From: Candidatus Scalindua sediminis
Lineage (GTDB): Bacteria > Planctomycetota > Brocadiia > Brocadiales > Scalinduaceae
Length of the DNA: 64,000 nt
Assembly (NCBI GenBank): GCA_008636105.1
Contig: VSDH01000001.1
Location: 124,001 to 188,000 of the forward strand
Direction: 5' to 3'
Shown piece by piece: positions 19,301-28,481 of this stretch. Position 1 is the first letter of the stretch. Each line of letters starts with the position of its first letter. The position numbers and the translations under genes were made by a program. The notes beneath the pieces were generated by a model. The model did not search any database. It had not been told where the DNA came from and saw only the letters and a list, made by a program, of their open reading frames with translations.

Positions 19301-19573
19301 TTATTCACATTTCGGGACCGAAAGCTTTCCCAGATCTTCGCCGCACGTTTCATTGTACTTAATTACTAAAGATCTGGCGTTCTTGCATAATGTGTGATCC
19401 CCTGAACTTGCCCGATAGAGAGCTACAGCAGTTTGGACATTATTTAATTGGTCATTACATGTTTTTCTTTCTGACTCATTTAAGAATAAAGATCCAAAGG
19501 TTCCCAACACTAAAAGGATAACGCCAATTGCAATCGCAAGCTCAAGAAGTGTAAGGCCAGATGTATTTTTCAT
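19301..19573 (-). CDS. Short type IV pilin/type II secretion pseudopilin-like protein
   Basis: This 90-residue protein has a class III signal: a short basic leader 'MKNTSG' cut before 'LTLLELAIAIGVILLVLGTF', with Glu at mature position 5 as in prepilins. Position 1 is Leu instead of the common Phe. After one hydrophobic helix there is a small globular part with four Cys (C34, C58, C76 and C89), which probably form disulfides. A strong AAAGGAGG ribosome binding site precedes the ATG by 5 bases. No pilus assembly genes are nearby, so it is an orphan pseudopilin gene with its own terminator. Confidence 0.8.
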   Translation of the reverse strand: MKNTSGLTLLELAIAIGVILLVLGTFGSLFLNESERKTCNDQLNNVQTAVALYRASSGDHTLCKNARSLVIKYNETCGEDLGKLSVPKCE

Positions 19574-19781
19574 AATACCTCCTTTATCGATTTGGTTTAT
19601 AAGGATTAAGTGTGCCTAACATTACTTTTTATGTAGCTGCAATAAATAGCGCATTTTATTCATTATTGGTAGAATGGTATGAAATGTGATAATAAAACTA
19701 CATGTTACTAATGTCAAGAAAAAAGAGAGGTCATAACATTTCAGATTTACCACCAATTACGCTTGATATGTGAAACTTTTA

Positions 19782-19809
19782 ATTGACAGGAAGATGATAA
19801 AGGATAAGA
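19782..19809 (+). promoter_or_regulatory. Candidate promoter for the 161-residue unknown gene
   Basis: TTGACA (19782-19787) and TAAGAT (19804-19809) are 16 bases apart and lie about 50 bases upstream of the start codon at 19862. Confidence 0.45.
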
Positions 19810-19861
19810 TTTGGTAACTATTACGATAGTATACAGGTAAGGTTAGGAGAAGATATATTCA

Positions 19862-20347
19862 ATGTTTGCAAATTTCAGAAAAAAGAGAGTTAAAAGCGCA
19901 TACGACCTTGCAACTAGAGCTTTACAGTTGAGCTTATATGAGATCATTGTTTCTATCTTGAAAGATGAATTAGGCAAAGACTATCCTATTGAAAAAATAA
20001 AAGATGCTGCTGCAGTAACAGTCAATAAGCTAGGATTAAGACATGATTCTCGTTCAAGCCCTCTTGATAATAATGATGATTTAGCAAAATCTCTTTCCAA
20101 TATAATTGAATTAACTATGATCAAAGAAGCCGTTGCATTAATCCTTTTCTTTTCTTACTTTACTACAGAAAAAACAGAAGAAAAATATTTAGAAAAGGCA
20201 AAGGAACTAAGATGCAGTGATTTTGAAAAAATTTACAAAATGCTTGATATCGATACTACTTCACCAGATAAAATAAAAAGGATAGCAAGTGCAATTTCAA
20301 ATAAACTGCATGAAGCAGCTTCGTTTGACATTAGAAACAACTTCTAA
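19862..20347 (+). CDS. Hypothetical protein, helical, 161 residues
   Basis: Not recognised. The sequence is soluble, mostly helical and Lys/Asp-rich, with a hydrophobic stretch 'EAVALILFFSYF' near residue 90 and no signal peptide. It has its own candidate promoter, and AGGAG at 19844-19848 is rather far (13 bases) from the ATG. Codon use looks coding throughout and no overlapping gene competes. It may be a free-standing accessory gene; the DNA on both sides is gene-poor. Confidence 0.6.
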   Translation: MFANFRKKRVKSAYDLATRALQLSLYEIIVSILKDELGKDYPIEKIKDAAAVTVNKLGLRHDSRSSPLDNNDDLAKSLSNIIELTMIKEAVALILFFSYFTTEKTEEKYLEKAKELRCSDFEKIYKMLDIDTTSPDKIKRIASAISNKLHEAASFDIRNNF

Positions 20348-20852
20348 CATCTAATTACAGTCAACCCCTCCTTACACGCACCCACCATTTTCCACTAATC
20401 TAGTCTCCTTATTATGTAGAGTGTAAAGCTTGTAATACATGTGAGAACCTGGATAGTCTGCCCGAATACGCATTACCACCCAGGCGATTCAATCTGTCAA
20501 ACGAAAGGCTATCTCCAAAGTGATTTTGTACGTTTAGACGGGGTGTTGCCTTCCAGAACAAATTTATTGAGCCGGGGTAGATCGAACTGGTAGCTTAGCG
20601 AGCATTATGCAAGCGGGAAAGCGCCTAAATCTTTTATGAGATGTTGTCACTTTATATTCTACATCTATTAGACAATTTCAAGATTGTGAGGAATAGTATG
20701 CTGTGATGGGAGACTGGTAGGAATAGGAATGTTTATTTCATTGAAGATGTTTATGTCTAAAATGTTGGGTGATATTGAATTGAATCCGTGATTCCTTGGC
20801 TGGTAAACCGAAAAGATGAGGCTTTATGTTTGCCCTGCCTGGCCGCACAGAG
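20348..20852. other. Gene-free stretch, 505 bases
   Basis: No open frame of credible coding quality, RNA fold or clear repeat was found. On the minus strand about 20450-20383 one can read a short peptide 'MYYKLYTLHNKETRLVENGG' that ends at a stop. It could be a relic of a mobile gene, but I do not recognise it. Base composition is more mixed than in the flanking genes, which fits decayed accessory DNA. Confidence 0.4.
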
Positions 20853-21068
20853 CTATTCTTCGGGAAACTTATAATCTGTCATTCTTGGATTATATTCCAG
20901 ATAAAGTTGATCTATAGTAGTTCCGTTTTCCTGCGCATCGGAAAGTAGCCGTATGAGTCGAGCATGTTCTTCTTGAAGAATCTTGTCAAATGATTTTCCC
21001 TGCTCTTGGGTAATTTCTTCGTCAGGAACCTCGGGGAAAATGTTATGAAAAAATCTAATGATTCGCAT
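20853..21068 (-). CDS. Hypothetical small acidic protein, 71 residues
   Basis: Not recognised. The short soluble sequence 'MRIIRFFHNIFPEVPDEE' leads into a helix-rich acidic region and ends 'DYKFPEE'. A GAAAGGTG ribosome-binding-like sequence lies about 9 bases before the ATG. It stands alone between two gene-poor stretches. The amino-acid composition is natural for a protein, but there is no independent support, so it is a moderate call. Confidence 0.45.
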   Translation of the reverse strand: MRIIRFFHNIFPEVPDEEITQEQGKSFDKILQEEHARLIRLLSDAQENGTTIDQLYLEYNPRMTDYKFPEE

Positions 21069-21474
21069 CTTACATGCACCTTTCTCATTAAGTTAGTTTT
21101 CAATCAATATATCTTATGAATAAGGCGATTAGCCTCTAATAAGGCCTAACATCGTCGATATTACGTACCAATGCAACCTTTCGATTGGTATCTTTTCTTA
21201 TATCGGATTTTTCAATAGGAACTTTAGTAAAAAACTGGTTAGAATCTGACAGTGGTAAAGTGCTACCCTAAAATAAAGAAGGACTACCCGGTTGAATTAT
21301 CTTCTAAAATTTAACATTTCTAAGTCGTAAAGTCATTCCTGTCCGGTAAGTCATGTCAGGCGGGTAACTACTTACAACGGCGATCAGCGATGAATTTATA
21401 CTTGAAATAGGTGTAAAATGGCTGTATCTTTATATGTTGCTAGAATTTAACGTACCTATATAGAGGAGCATTTT
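21069..21474. other. Gene-free stretch, 406 bases
   Basis: This gap holds no credible gene. It includes a short GC-rich scrap near 21340-21370 that resembles the dispersed CCTGCC/GGCAGG repeats ('gtccggtaag...caggcggg') and, at its right end, the candidate promoter of the AsmA-like gene. Confidence 0.5.
21402..21430 (+). promoter_or_regulatory. Candidate promoter for the AsmA-like gene
   Basis: TTGAAA (21402-21407) and TATCTT (21425-21430) are 17 bases apart. The start would be near 21437, about 38 bases before the TTG start codon at 21475. Both boxes have one or two mismatches to consensus. Confidence 0.35.
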
Positions 21475-24147
21475 TTGATAAAATCTAAAGTTTTACTGGT
21501 ATTAATCATAATCTTATCTGTTTTCGTGTGTGCCCTTATAGGTGGGTATGTTTTTCTGAAAATATCTACTTCCGATGAGGCAATCAAAACGAGAATCACA
21601 AGTGCTTTGGAAAATGCCACTGGTGGCAAGTTAAACGTTGAGAATGCTCATTTTGACCTATTTAAAGGACTTAATTTAAGCAAGGTTAAATTTGAAGGAA
21701 AAAATCCAGAAAATCTACGCATCGAGGCAGAAAGGATTTTTATCCGATATGAACCATTGGCCTTATTAAGAGGGGAGTTCTTGATCAATAGCATTACGAT
21801 TATGTCTCCTGAATTATTCATAGTCAGGGAAAAAGACGCAATATGGAAACTTCTAAACGGCTTTAAGGCATTTTTGGATCATGCAAAATTAAAATTCCCA
21901 ACTGATCAGCTGAGAAGTGGGATTATTGCCAGGGATACTGATGTACATGTCTTTGATGAAGTAATATTCAGGGAAGGCTCTTTGAATATAGAAAACATGG
22001 ATTTGTTTGCCCAACCGTTTGGGGGTTCATTAAGGGATATAAATATTAGAGGTATCGTAAATGATGGATTTTGGCAGGGATTCGAGATTAATATTGATAC
22101 AAATCTTGCCACACCAGAATTAAAGTTAGTAGCACATCTCAGAAACAAATTTATGACAGAGGCTCTTATGAAAGAATTACCCGTAATAGGAGAGAAGTTC
22201 TGGAAGACATATTCACCTGTAGGAAAGTTTGATTTCGATTGCCTTCTTGACTTTAACAACAAGAACAACGAAAAGAAGATGGACTACAATCTAAGTCTTG
22301 AAGTTATTGACGCGGAGATGACGTACATAAAATGGCCATTTTTATTGAAGCATGTTAACGGCACGATAGAGTATTCTAAAGATGGCATATTTTTAAAGAG
22401 TATGAAAGGAAATGTTCAGAATGAAGGGCAGGAATCACCTGGAGAGGTTGATGCCTTCTTTTGTGTAGGTAATTCAAGAAAAAAAATAGAGATAAACATC
22501 CCAAATTTCAATATCACGGAAAAACTTATGAAGATGATTCCTGATATAGGTGAAAAGGCATGGATAGATTATGATCCAAAAGGTAATATTGACGTTACAA
22601 TAAAATATGAAAGTAATGAAGATAAATCAGTAATTGATTACTCAGTCGAAGCAATATGCAAAGGAATCGAAGCAAAACCACCATACATTCCTTACCGCTT
22701 ATCTAACATTGTTGGGCTTATTAAGATGGACGGAGATAATGTATATTTCAAAAATATGAGTGGCTATCTCTTAAACGGATCCAGGACTAACCGCACGATG
22801 TTTGATGGAGTCATAGATTTGAAGAGCAAGGAGAAGAGATTTACGATCTCGATTCCAAATCTGAATTTAACCGAAGAGATAATAAAAAGCATCCCAGAGA
22901 GAGGTGAAGATATATGGTCTAAAAATAAGCCTACGGGACAAGTTGATCTAACGATTAATTACACCGGCTATAAAGATAGTAGTAAAGATGAATACTTAAT
23001 TACGGCTGACTGCAAGGGCAACGAGTTTGAATCTACAATATTTCCTATTAAGATATCAGATATCATGGGTAGGGTTGTAATTGACAAGGATAATATCCAG
23101 TTAAAAAGCTTGCGAGGATACGTCGTTACCGGTAAGCAATTCTCACGTGCCACTTGCAACGGTGTAATTGGTCTGAAAAATAAAAATAAGAAAGTTTTAT
23201 TAAATGTTCTTGATTTAAAAGTTACTAAAGATTTATTAGATAAATTTCCTGAGTTACTCAAAAATGAAAGGTTTCGAATAGCACCGGAGGGATGGGTGGA
23301 TATCAATCTTGACTACGAAAGTAACGATACGAATCAAGAAGGAAGTTATTCGCTTGTTATTGATTCTCGAGGTTGTGAATTTAAATTTCCAAAATTACCT
23401 ATTAGTGTATCGGATATAGATGCCAGAGTAAATATTGAGAAGGAAAAATTATTAATTAGGAAATTCAGTGGAACGTGCATTGGTGGCAAGGTGGATGGCA
23501 CAATAGAGGTTGATAAGCCCCTTTCAAACAGAGACTACGTGGGAGAACTTAGGTTTAGAGAAATAGATTTTGATGAATTGGCAAAGATATTTTCTAAAAC
23601 TCAGCAGAAACGGTCTGGGATTTGCGATCTTAATATTGATTTCCTTGGTAAAGGACGTGATTTGAAGGATTTCGTAGCTAAAGGGCGTTTTAAACTAAAA
23701 GAAGGTTATATATCTGAAGTTCCAGCGTTATTGAACATCTTAAAGCTTTTAAACCTGTCTTTACCTAAAAAAGAGACATTTCATAGTGCAGATATAAAAT
23801 ATTCAGTTAAAGATAAGATCGTTAATATAGATGAGTTAGAAGTTTTTAGTGATACTATAGAATTGGGTTGTGTAGGAACTGTAGGTTTTGATGGTACGCT
23901 TGATTTAATGGTAGTGGCAGGTTTAAATCAGGAAACATTTTCTCAGATACCCCTTATAGGTAAATATATGGATTATGTAGTTGGCGGTGTTAGAAAGAAA
24001 CTTACAAAGGTACAAGTAACCGGAACAATCTCAAATCCAAAAAGCACCTCGGTTGCGTTAAAACCATTCAAGCACGGTATAAAGAGTATTTTTGGTCTGT
24101 TATCAAAAGATAAAGAGCATATTGAAGATGAGAAAACCACAAAGTAA
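21475..24147 (+). CDS. AsmA/YhdP-like periplasmic protein with four internal repeats
   Basis: An 890-residue protein with one N-terminal membrane anchor (about residues 6-28), then a long beta-rich periplasmic region. Its opening 'GKLNVENAHFDLFKGLNLSKVKF' and the C-terminal AsmA-like 'VNIDELEVFSDTIELGCVGTVGFDGTLDL' match AsmA-type proteins. These are bridge-like proteins thought to move or buffer lipids towards the outer membrane. Between them a unit of about 115-120 residues occurs four times. Each begins with a '(L/I)x(K/D)xxPxxGE' motif and then 'PxGxxDxxxxY', near residues 225, 345, 465 and 580. The start is TTG with GAGGAG 6 bases upstream. Confidence 0.75.
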   Translation: MIKSKVLLVLIIILSVFVCALIGGYVFLKISTSDEAIKTRITSALENATGGKLNVENAHFDLFKGLNLSKVKFEGKNPENLRIEAERIFIRYEPLALLRGEFLINSITIMSPELFIVREKDAIWKLLNGFKAFLDHAKLKFPTDQLRSGIIARDTDVHVFDEVIFREGSLNIENMDLFAQPFGGSLRDINIRGIVNDGFWQGFEINIDTNLATPELKLVAHLRNKFMTEALMKELPVIGEKFWKTYSPVGKFDFDCLLDFNNKNNEKKMDYNLSLEVIDAEMTYIKWPFLLKHVNGTIEYSKDGIFLKSMKGNVQNEGQESPGEVDAFFCVGNSRKKIEINIPNFNITEKLMKMIPDIGEKAWIDYDPKGNIDVTIKYESNEDKSVIDYSVEAICKGIEAKPPYIPYRLSNIVGLIKMDGDNVYFKNMSGYLLNGSRTNRTMFDGVIDLKSKEKRFTISIPNLNLTEEIIKSIPERGEDIWSKNKPTGQVDLTINYTGYKDSSKDEYLITADCKGNEFESTIFPIKISDIMGRVVIDKDNIQLKSLRGYVVTGKQFSRATCNGVIGLKNKNKKVLLNVLDLKVTKDLLDKFPELLKNERFRIAPEGWVDINLDYESNDTNQEGSYSLVIDSRGCEFKFPKLPISVSDIDARVNIEKEKLLIRKFSGTCIGGKVDGTIEVDKPLSNRDYVGELRFREIDFDELAKIFSKTQQKRSGICDLNIDFLGKGRDLKDFVAKGRFKLKEGYISEVPALLNILKLLNLSLPKKETFHSADIKYSVKDKIVNIDELEVFSDTIELGCVGTVGFDGTLDLMVVAGLNQETFSQIPLIGKYMDYVVGGVRKKLTKVQVTGTISNPKSTSVALKPFKHGIKSIFGLLSKDKEHIEDEKTTK

Positions 24148-24418
24148 TATACAGAATAAGTACAGAATAAGTTATGTTAGAATAGAACGATTTTCTGGTA
24201 CCGTCTCGGTAATGCAAAATAGGTACATATTTACCCCATGACTTGCAGCGTGCCGCGGCCGAGTAGGCTCCGCTTTGCGGAGGACTTTCGCCGCCACGGT
24301 GTAGTAGGATGTTTATGATCAAGACATTGTTATATTTACGTAATAATAGTATAATATTAATGAAAGAGGAGGTTTAAGCCATTTTATTTACAATTGTGAA
24401 GTATGAGGCGTTATTATC
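24148..24418. other. Spacer with a GC-rich palindrome upstream of ftsH
   Basis: This non-coding spacer has an abrupt GC-rich island at about 24240-24298, including CTCCGC-TTT-GCGGAG (about 24267-24281). No T-run follows it, so a terminator is unlikely. It may be an inserted repeat, since its base composition is unlike the surrounding DNA. Confidence 0.45.
24327..24355 (+). promoter_or_regulatory. Promoter of ftsH
   Basis: TTGTTA (24327-24332) and a perfect TATAAT (24350-24355) are separated by 17 bases. Transcription should begin near 24362, giving a leader of about 57 bases before the ftsH ATG. Confidence 0.6.
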
Positions 24419-26278
24419 ATGAAAGAACCGGAAAAGAAGCCTACAAAAAAACAATTTGGTTTCTCAATATGGTATATCCTTATTGGTGCCTTTGCCCTTT
24501 TAAGTATTCATGCATACCTCTTTGGTCCTGTTGCCACCGAGAATATATCTTATAGTGAGTTTAAGATGCTAATCAAAGAAGGCAAAGTTGAGACGTGTCA
24601 TATTACGTCCAGCCTCATAAGGGGAACTTTGAGGGAAGAAGACGTTTCACAAAAGAAAAGGACATTTGTTACCGCAAGAGTTGAAGACCCAGAGCTTGTT
24701 AAAGAACTTGAGGCAAAAGGCATAAAATATTCTGGTGAATATGAAAGTCCGTGGGTACAAACGTTTCTGCTTACATGGATATTTCCTATTGCTATTTTCT
24801 TTCTCATATGGCGTTTTGTCTTGAAAAAGGTTGGTCCCACCGGCGGTATAATGTCAATTGGGAAGAGTAAAGGGAGACTATATGCCCAGGAAGATTTGAA
24901 ATTTACCTTTAATGATGTGGCAGGAATAGATGAGGCAAAAGAAGAATTGCAGGAAGTGGTTGAATTCTTAAAAACACCTCATAAATTTACAAGTTTAGGG
25001 GGGAGAATTCCTAAAGGTGTACTTCTGGTTGGCGCTCCAGGGACTGGAAAGACTCTTCTGGCAAAGGCTGTTGCAGGGGAGGCCGGGGTACCATTTTTCA
25101 ATATTAGCGGTTCTGAATTTGTTGAGATGTTTGTAGGTGTGGGAGCTGCTAGAGTAAGAGACCTGTTTAGCCAGGCGGATCAAAAGGCACCTTGCATAAT
25201 TTTCATTGATGAACTTGATGCCCTTGGAAAAACAAGAGGTATAAATCCAATTGGTGGGCACGATGAAAGAGAACAAACGTTGAATCAGTTGCTTGTGGAG
25301 ATGGACGGGTTTGAGTCTAACAAAGGAGTGATAATCATGAGTGCTACTAATCGTCCAGAGATTCTTGATCCTGCCCTTCTTAGAGCTGGAAGATTTGATA
25401 GACAGATTGTCGTTGACAGGCCAGATTTGAATGGTAGGGAGGCGATATTGCTGATTCATGTAAAAGGAGTGAAACTTGATAAGAATGTAGACCTTAAATC
25501 TATTGCAGCAATGACACCTGGTTTCGTAGGAGCAGATTTAGCAAACATAGTAAATGAGGCTGCATTACTTGCAGCAAGGTTTGATAAAAAAACAGTTTGT
25601 ATGTCTGAGTTTGAAGAAGCCATTGAAAGAATCATGGCAGGGCTTGAAAAGAAGAAAAGATTGATAAACAAACAAGAAAAAGAAATAGTGGCTCACCATG
25701 AATGTGGACATGCACTCGTGGCATCATCACTGCCAACTACCGATAAAGTAAAAAAGATTTCAATAATACCAAGAGGCATTGCAGCATTAGGATACACTCT
25801 TCAGTTACCTACTGAAGACAGGTATATGATGACCAAGGCTGAACTGATTGATCGAATCTCGGTCTTGCTTGGTGGCAGGGCTGCGGAGGAGTTGATCTTC
25901 AATGAAGTATCCACGGGGGCTCAAAACGACCTTGAAAAGGCAACAGACATAGCGAGAAGGATGGTAAAGTTTTATGGTATGAGCAAACTCGGGCTTGTGA
26001 CATTCGAACATAACGGCAAGCCTACTTTCCTGGGTTTAGATATGGGTCTCAAAAGGGAATATAGCGAAGAGACTGCAAGAGAGATAGACTTGGAGGTTAA
26101 AAGTATTATTGATGAAACCCTTACGAAAACTAAAGAGATATTAAGAAAAAAGAAAAATATTCTTATTAAACTTGCAAAAAGATTGATGGAAAAAGAGGTG
26201 ATCGAAGCAGAGGAATTGAAGAAGTTCCTGAGTAGTGAAGATGAAAAGGAAACTGATGAGAGCAAAAATATCAAATAA
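24419..26278 (+). CDS. ftsH: ATP-dependent zinc metalloprotease FtsH
   Basis: A 619-residue membrane AAA protease. Two N-terminal membrane segments (about 18-38 and 118-136) flank a small periplasmic domain. The AAA domain follows with Walker A '[19 protein letters not shown]', Walker B '[11 protein letters not shown]', '[19 protein letters not shown]', and the zinc site 'HHECGH' (HExxH) with the third ligand in '[11 protein letters not shown]'. It degrades membrane and regulatory proteins such as LpxC in other bacteria. The ATG has GAGG about 10 bases upstream. Its end overlaps the start of the HtrA-like gene, so the two quality-control proteins are co-transcribed. Confidence 0.97.
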   Translation: MKEPEKKPTKKQFGFSIWYILIGAFALLSIHAYLFGPVATENISYSEFKMLIKEGKVETCHITSSLIRGTLREEDVSQKKRTFVTARVEDPELVKELEAKGIKYSGEYESPWVQTFLLTWIFPIAIFFLIWRFVLKKVGPTGGIMSIGKSKGRLYAQEDLKFTFNDVAGIDEAKEELQEVVEFLKTPHKFTSLGGRIPKGVLLVGAPGTGKTLLAKAVAGEAGVPFFNISGSEFVEMFVGVGAARVRDLFSQADQKAPCIIFIDELDALGKTRGINPIGGHDEREQTLNQLLVEMDGFESNKGVIIMSATNRPEILDPALLRAGRFDRQIVVDRPDLNGREAILLIHVKGVKLDKNVDLKSIAAMTPGFVGADLANIVNEAALLAARFDKKTVCMSEFEEAIERIMAGLEKKKRLINKQEKEIVAHHECGHALVASSLPTTDKVKKISIIPRGIAALGYTLQLPTEDRYMMTKAELIDRISVLLGGRAAEELIFNEVSTGAQNDLEKATDIARRMVKFYGMSKLGLVTFEHNGKPTFLGLDMGLKREYSEETAREIDLEVKSIIDETLTKTKEILRKKKNILIKLAKRLMEKEVIEAEELKKFLSSEDEKETDESKNIK

Positions 26279-27686
26279 TAGGCCGTTATTAGATTGCGGT
26301 CTATTTTCTATTTGTATAATAACAATATTTCTGGTCATGAGTTCTTGCTTTTACGAGCGTACAGCAAATGGGGCTCTATCAGAAACTTTTGTTTCTGTAG
26401 CAAAGAATATCAAACCTTCCGTTGTTAATATCCGTTCAACTAAAGTATCAAAACGAGATAAGCTAAATAAAGGAAGAAGAAACCCATTTAATGATCTTTT
26501 CCCAAGGAATTTACCGCGCGAACAGCCTGGAAAAGGATCTGAAATTGATTACCAGGGTTCAGGTGTAATTATTGATAAAAAAGGGTATATTGTTACAAAT
26601 GATCATGTGGTAAAAGGTGCCGATGAAATGATCGTCAAGTTGTATGACGATCGTGAATTCAAAGCTGAGCTGGTAGGTGCGGATCCAAAAACTGATATCG
26701 CAGTGTTAAAGATTGACGCTGAGGATTTAAAACCAGCAGAATTTGGCAATTCTGACTCCCTGGAAGTAGGCGAAATTGTTTTAGCTATAGGCAGTCCTTT
26801 TGGTTTCGAACAGGTAGTTACAAGTGGCGTAATAAGCGCCAAAGGAAGGCCGAACATGCGGATTGCAGGGTATGAGAGCCTCTTACTAACTGATGCAGCC
26901 ATTAATTCTAATAACACCGGTGGCCCACTTGTCAATCTACAGGGAAAAGTAGTAGGCATAAACACTACCATAATACCACAAACAGGAGACTATCTAGGAA
27001 TAAGTTTTGCGATTCCAATAAACATAGTAAGGAAGGTTGCAGAAGACCTAATTGCGTACGGCAGAGTAACAAGGAGCTGGCTGGGTGTAACAGCTCAGCC
27101 TATTACCCCGCAATTGCAAGAGATTCTAGGACTTAAGAGTACAATAGGAGCACTCGTAAGTAGTATAGAGCCAAACTCCCCGGCAGCGAACGCCGGCCTT
27201 AAAAGTGGTGATGTAGTAGTAGAGTATGACGGTAAAAAAATAAAAGATCTTTTTCAACTCAGGAGCCTTGTTACTAAAACCGAGATTGACAAAGAAGTAG
27301 AAATAGTCGTAATAAGAGACGGGAAAGAGTTAAAGCTCAAGGCTACTATAGTAGAACTATCAACTGGTCACACAATAGACAAAAAAGATTTATTAAGAAA
27401 TTTAGGATTAGTTGTACAGACCCTTACACCTGAATTAGCTATTAATTCGGGATACGAAGGAGAAAAAGGAGTTATTATTACAAACATACATAAAGGCAGC
27501 CCTGCTCATAAAGCGGGTCTGAATAAAGGTGACCTTATAGTAGAGGTACAACATAAGCCCGTTACAGGTATTGATGATTTTCAACAGGCAATCTTAAATA
27601 TTCCACGCGGAGAGGACATATTGATGTTCATCAAGCATCAAAATGGAACCTCCAGGTTTGTAGTTTTAGAAAAGCAAGATAAATAA
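26235..27686 (+). CDS. HtrA/Do-type periplasmic protease homologue with Thr at the nucleophile position
   Basis: A 483-residue protein with an N-terminal hydrophobic signal and a Cys at about 38 ('VMSSC', a possible but imperfect lipobox). A trypsin-like domain and two PDZ domains (about 285-375 and 390-475) follow. The triad His is in 'TNDHVV' (124) and the Asp in 'KTDIAVL' (154). The nucleophile motif, normally Gly-Asn-Ser-Gly-Gly, reads 'NNTGGP', so Thr 228 (codon ACC at 26916-26918) replaces Ser and Asn replaces the first Gly. Activity is therefore doubtful; a chaperone role is possible. ATG 26256 with AAGGA upstream is the likelier start. It overlaps ftsH. Confidence 0.88.
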   Translation: MKMKRKLMRAKISNNRPLLDCGLFSICIITIFLVMSSCFYERTANGALSETFVSVAKNIKPSVVNIRSTKVSKRDKLNKGRRNPFNDLFPRNLPREQPGKGSEIDYQGSGVIIDKKGYIVTNDHVVKGADEMIVKLYDDREFKAELVGADPKTDIAVLKIDAEDLKPAEFGNSDSLEVGEIVLAIGSPFGFEQVVTSGVISAKGRPNMRIAGYESLLLTDAAINSNNTGGPLVNLQGKVVGINTTIIPQTGDYLGISFAIPINIVRKVAEDLIAYGRVTRSWLGVTAQPITPQLQEILGLKSTIGALVSSIEPNSPAANAGLKSGDVVVEYDGKKIKDLFQLRSLVTKTEIDKEVEIVVIRDGKELKLKATIVELSTGHTIDKKDLLRNLGLVVQTLTPELAINSGYEGEKGVIITNIHKGSPAHKAGLNKGDLIVEVQHKPVTGIDDFQQAILNIPRGEDILMFIKHQNGTSRFVVLEKQDK

Positions 27687-27778
27687 GGCTGGTAAAGAAG
27701 AAAGATATAAGAGTAAAGTTAATTTTTAGTAAAGATATATCTTCAACCCTGAATATATGTGTAAGCGTACCGAAACCT

Positions 27779-28312
27779 TTGAAAAATAAATCTCCTAACG
27801 AAACCAAAAAAATAGTAGAAGGTTTATTATTTGCCGTACACGAGCCGATTTCGGTACGTAAGATAAGTGAGGCCGTAGAAGGTACGGATTCTAAACAGAT
27901 TAAGGAAATAATCCAACAATTACGTGAGGAATATGATACACAAGACAGGGCATTTCAAATTGAAGAAATTGCAAACGGATTTCAATTACTTTCCCGCCCT
28001 GAATATCATGAATGGATTTCCAAGATCCGCAAAAAGACTGGTGAGGCTAAACTTTCGCAGGCAGCCGTAGAGACCATGGCTATTATTGCATACAAACAGC
28101 CCATAATCCGCGCAGAGGTGGAAGCAATTCGTGGTGTCCAATCAGGTCAGATGATCAGAACATTGGTTGAGAAGGGTCTTGTTAAGATTGTAGGCCGTGA
28201 TGAGGTTCTGGGTCGGCCACTTCTTTATGGTACGACCAAAAAGTTTTTAGAACATTTTGGCTTAAAATCAATTAAAGACCTTCCAAAAACAGAAGAACTG
28301 GAGATGCCCTAA
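27779..28312 (+). CDS. scpB: Segregation and condensation protein B
   Basis: A 177-residue protein with the ScpB pattern of two winged-helix units: 'IVEGLLFAVHEPISVRKISE' at the start, 'FQIEEIANGFQLLSRPEYHEW' in the middle, and the highly conserved 'LSQAAVETMAIIAYKQPI' followed by 'RAEVEAIRGVQSG'. It works with ScpA and SMC in chromosome condensation. scpA is not next to it. The start is TTG, with no good ribosome binding site; no other in-frame start lies upstream within the gap. Confidence 0.92.
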   Translation: MKNKSPNETKKIVEGLLFAVHEPISVRKISEAVEGTDSKQIKEIIQQLREEYDTQDRAFQIEEIANGFQLLSRPEYHEWISKIRKKTGEAKLSQAAVETMAIIAYKQPIIRAEVEAIRGVQSGQMIRTLVEKGLVKIVGRDEVLGRPLLYGTTKKFLEHFGLKSIKDLPKTEELEMP

Positions 28313-28417
28313 GTTAAACAACCCCCTTTCGCTGATAAACTTAATTTTCAATTACAAGTCTTTCATATCACCTTATAATTTCTATCATTGATTTATCCTG
28401 TGACGTTCTGTAAAATT

Positions 28418-28449
28418 GCCGCACTATGGATTGTATTTTACAATGCGGC
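28418..28449. promoter_or_regulatory. Long hairpin upstream of the double HD-GYP gene
   Basis: GCCGCA (28418-28423) pairs with TGCGGC (28444-28449), and inside it ATTGTA (28430-28435) pairs with TACAAT (28439-28444, sharing one base with the outer arm). It ends 33 bases before the start codon of the HD-GYP gene. No T-run follows. It may structure the mRNA leader or end the scpB transcript inefficiently. Confidence 0.35.
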
Positions 28450-28481
28450 GTAACCGCAACCGAAAATTCGCGTAAAATCAT

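Noticed and set aside
20360-20450. A possible group II intron or transposase remnant on the minus strand
   Set aside because: A short readable peptide and a GTGCG-like start were seen, but no domain V, reverse transcriptase or further homologous sequence; too weak to call.
24230-24300. A structured RNA at the GC-rich island before ftsH
   Set aside because: There is one short hairpin only and no known riboswitch or sRNA pattern; it is more likely an inserted repeat.
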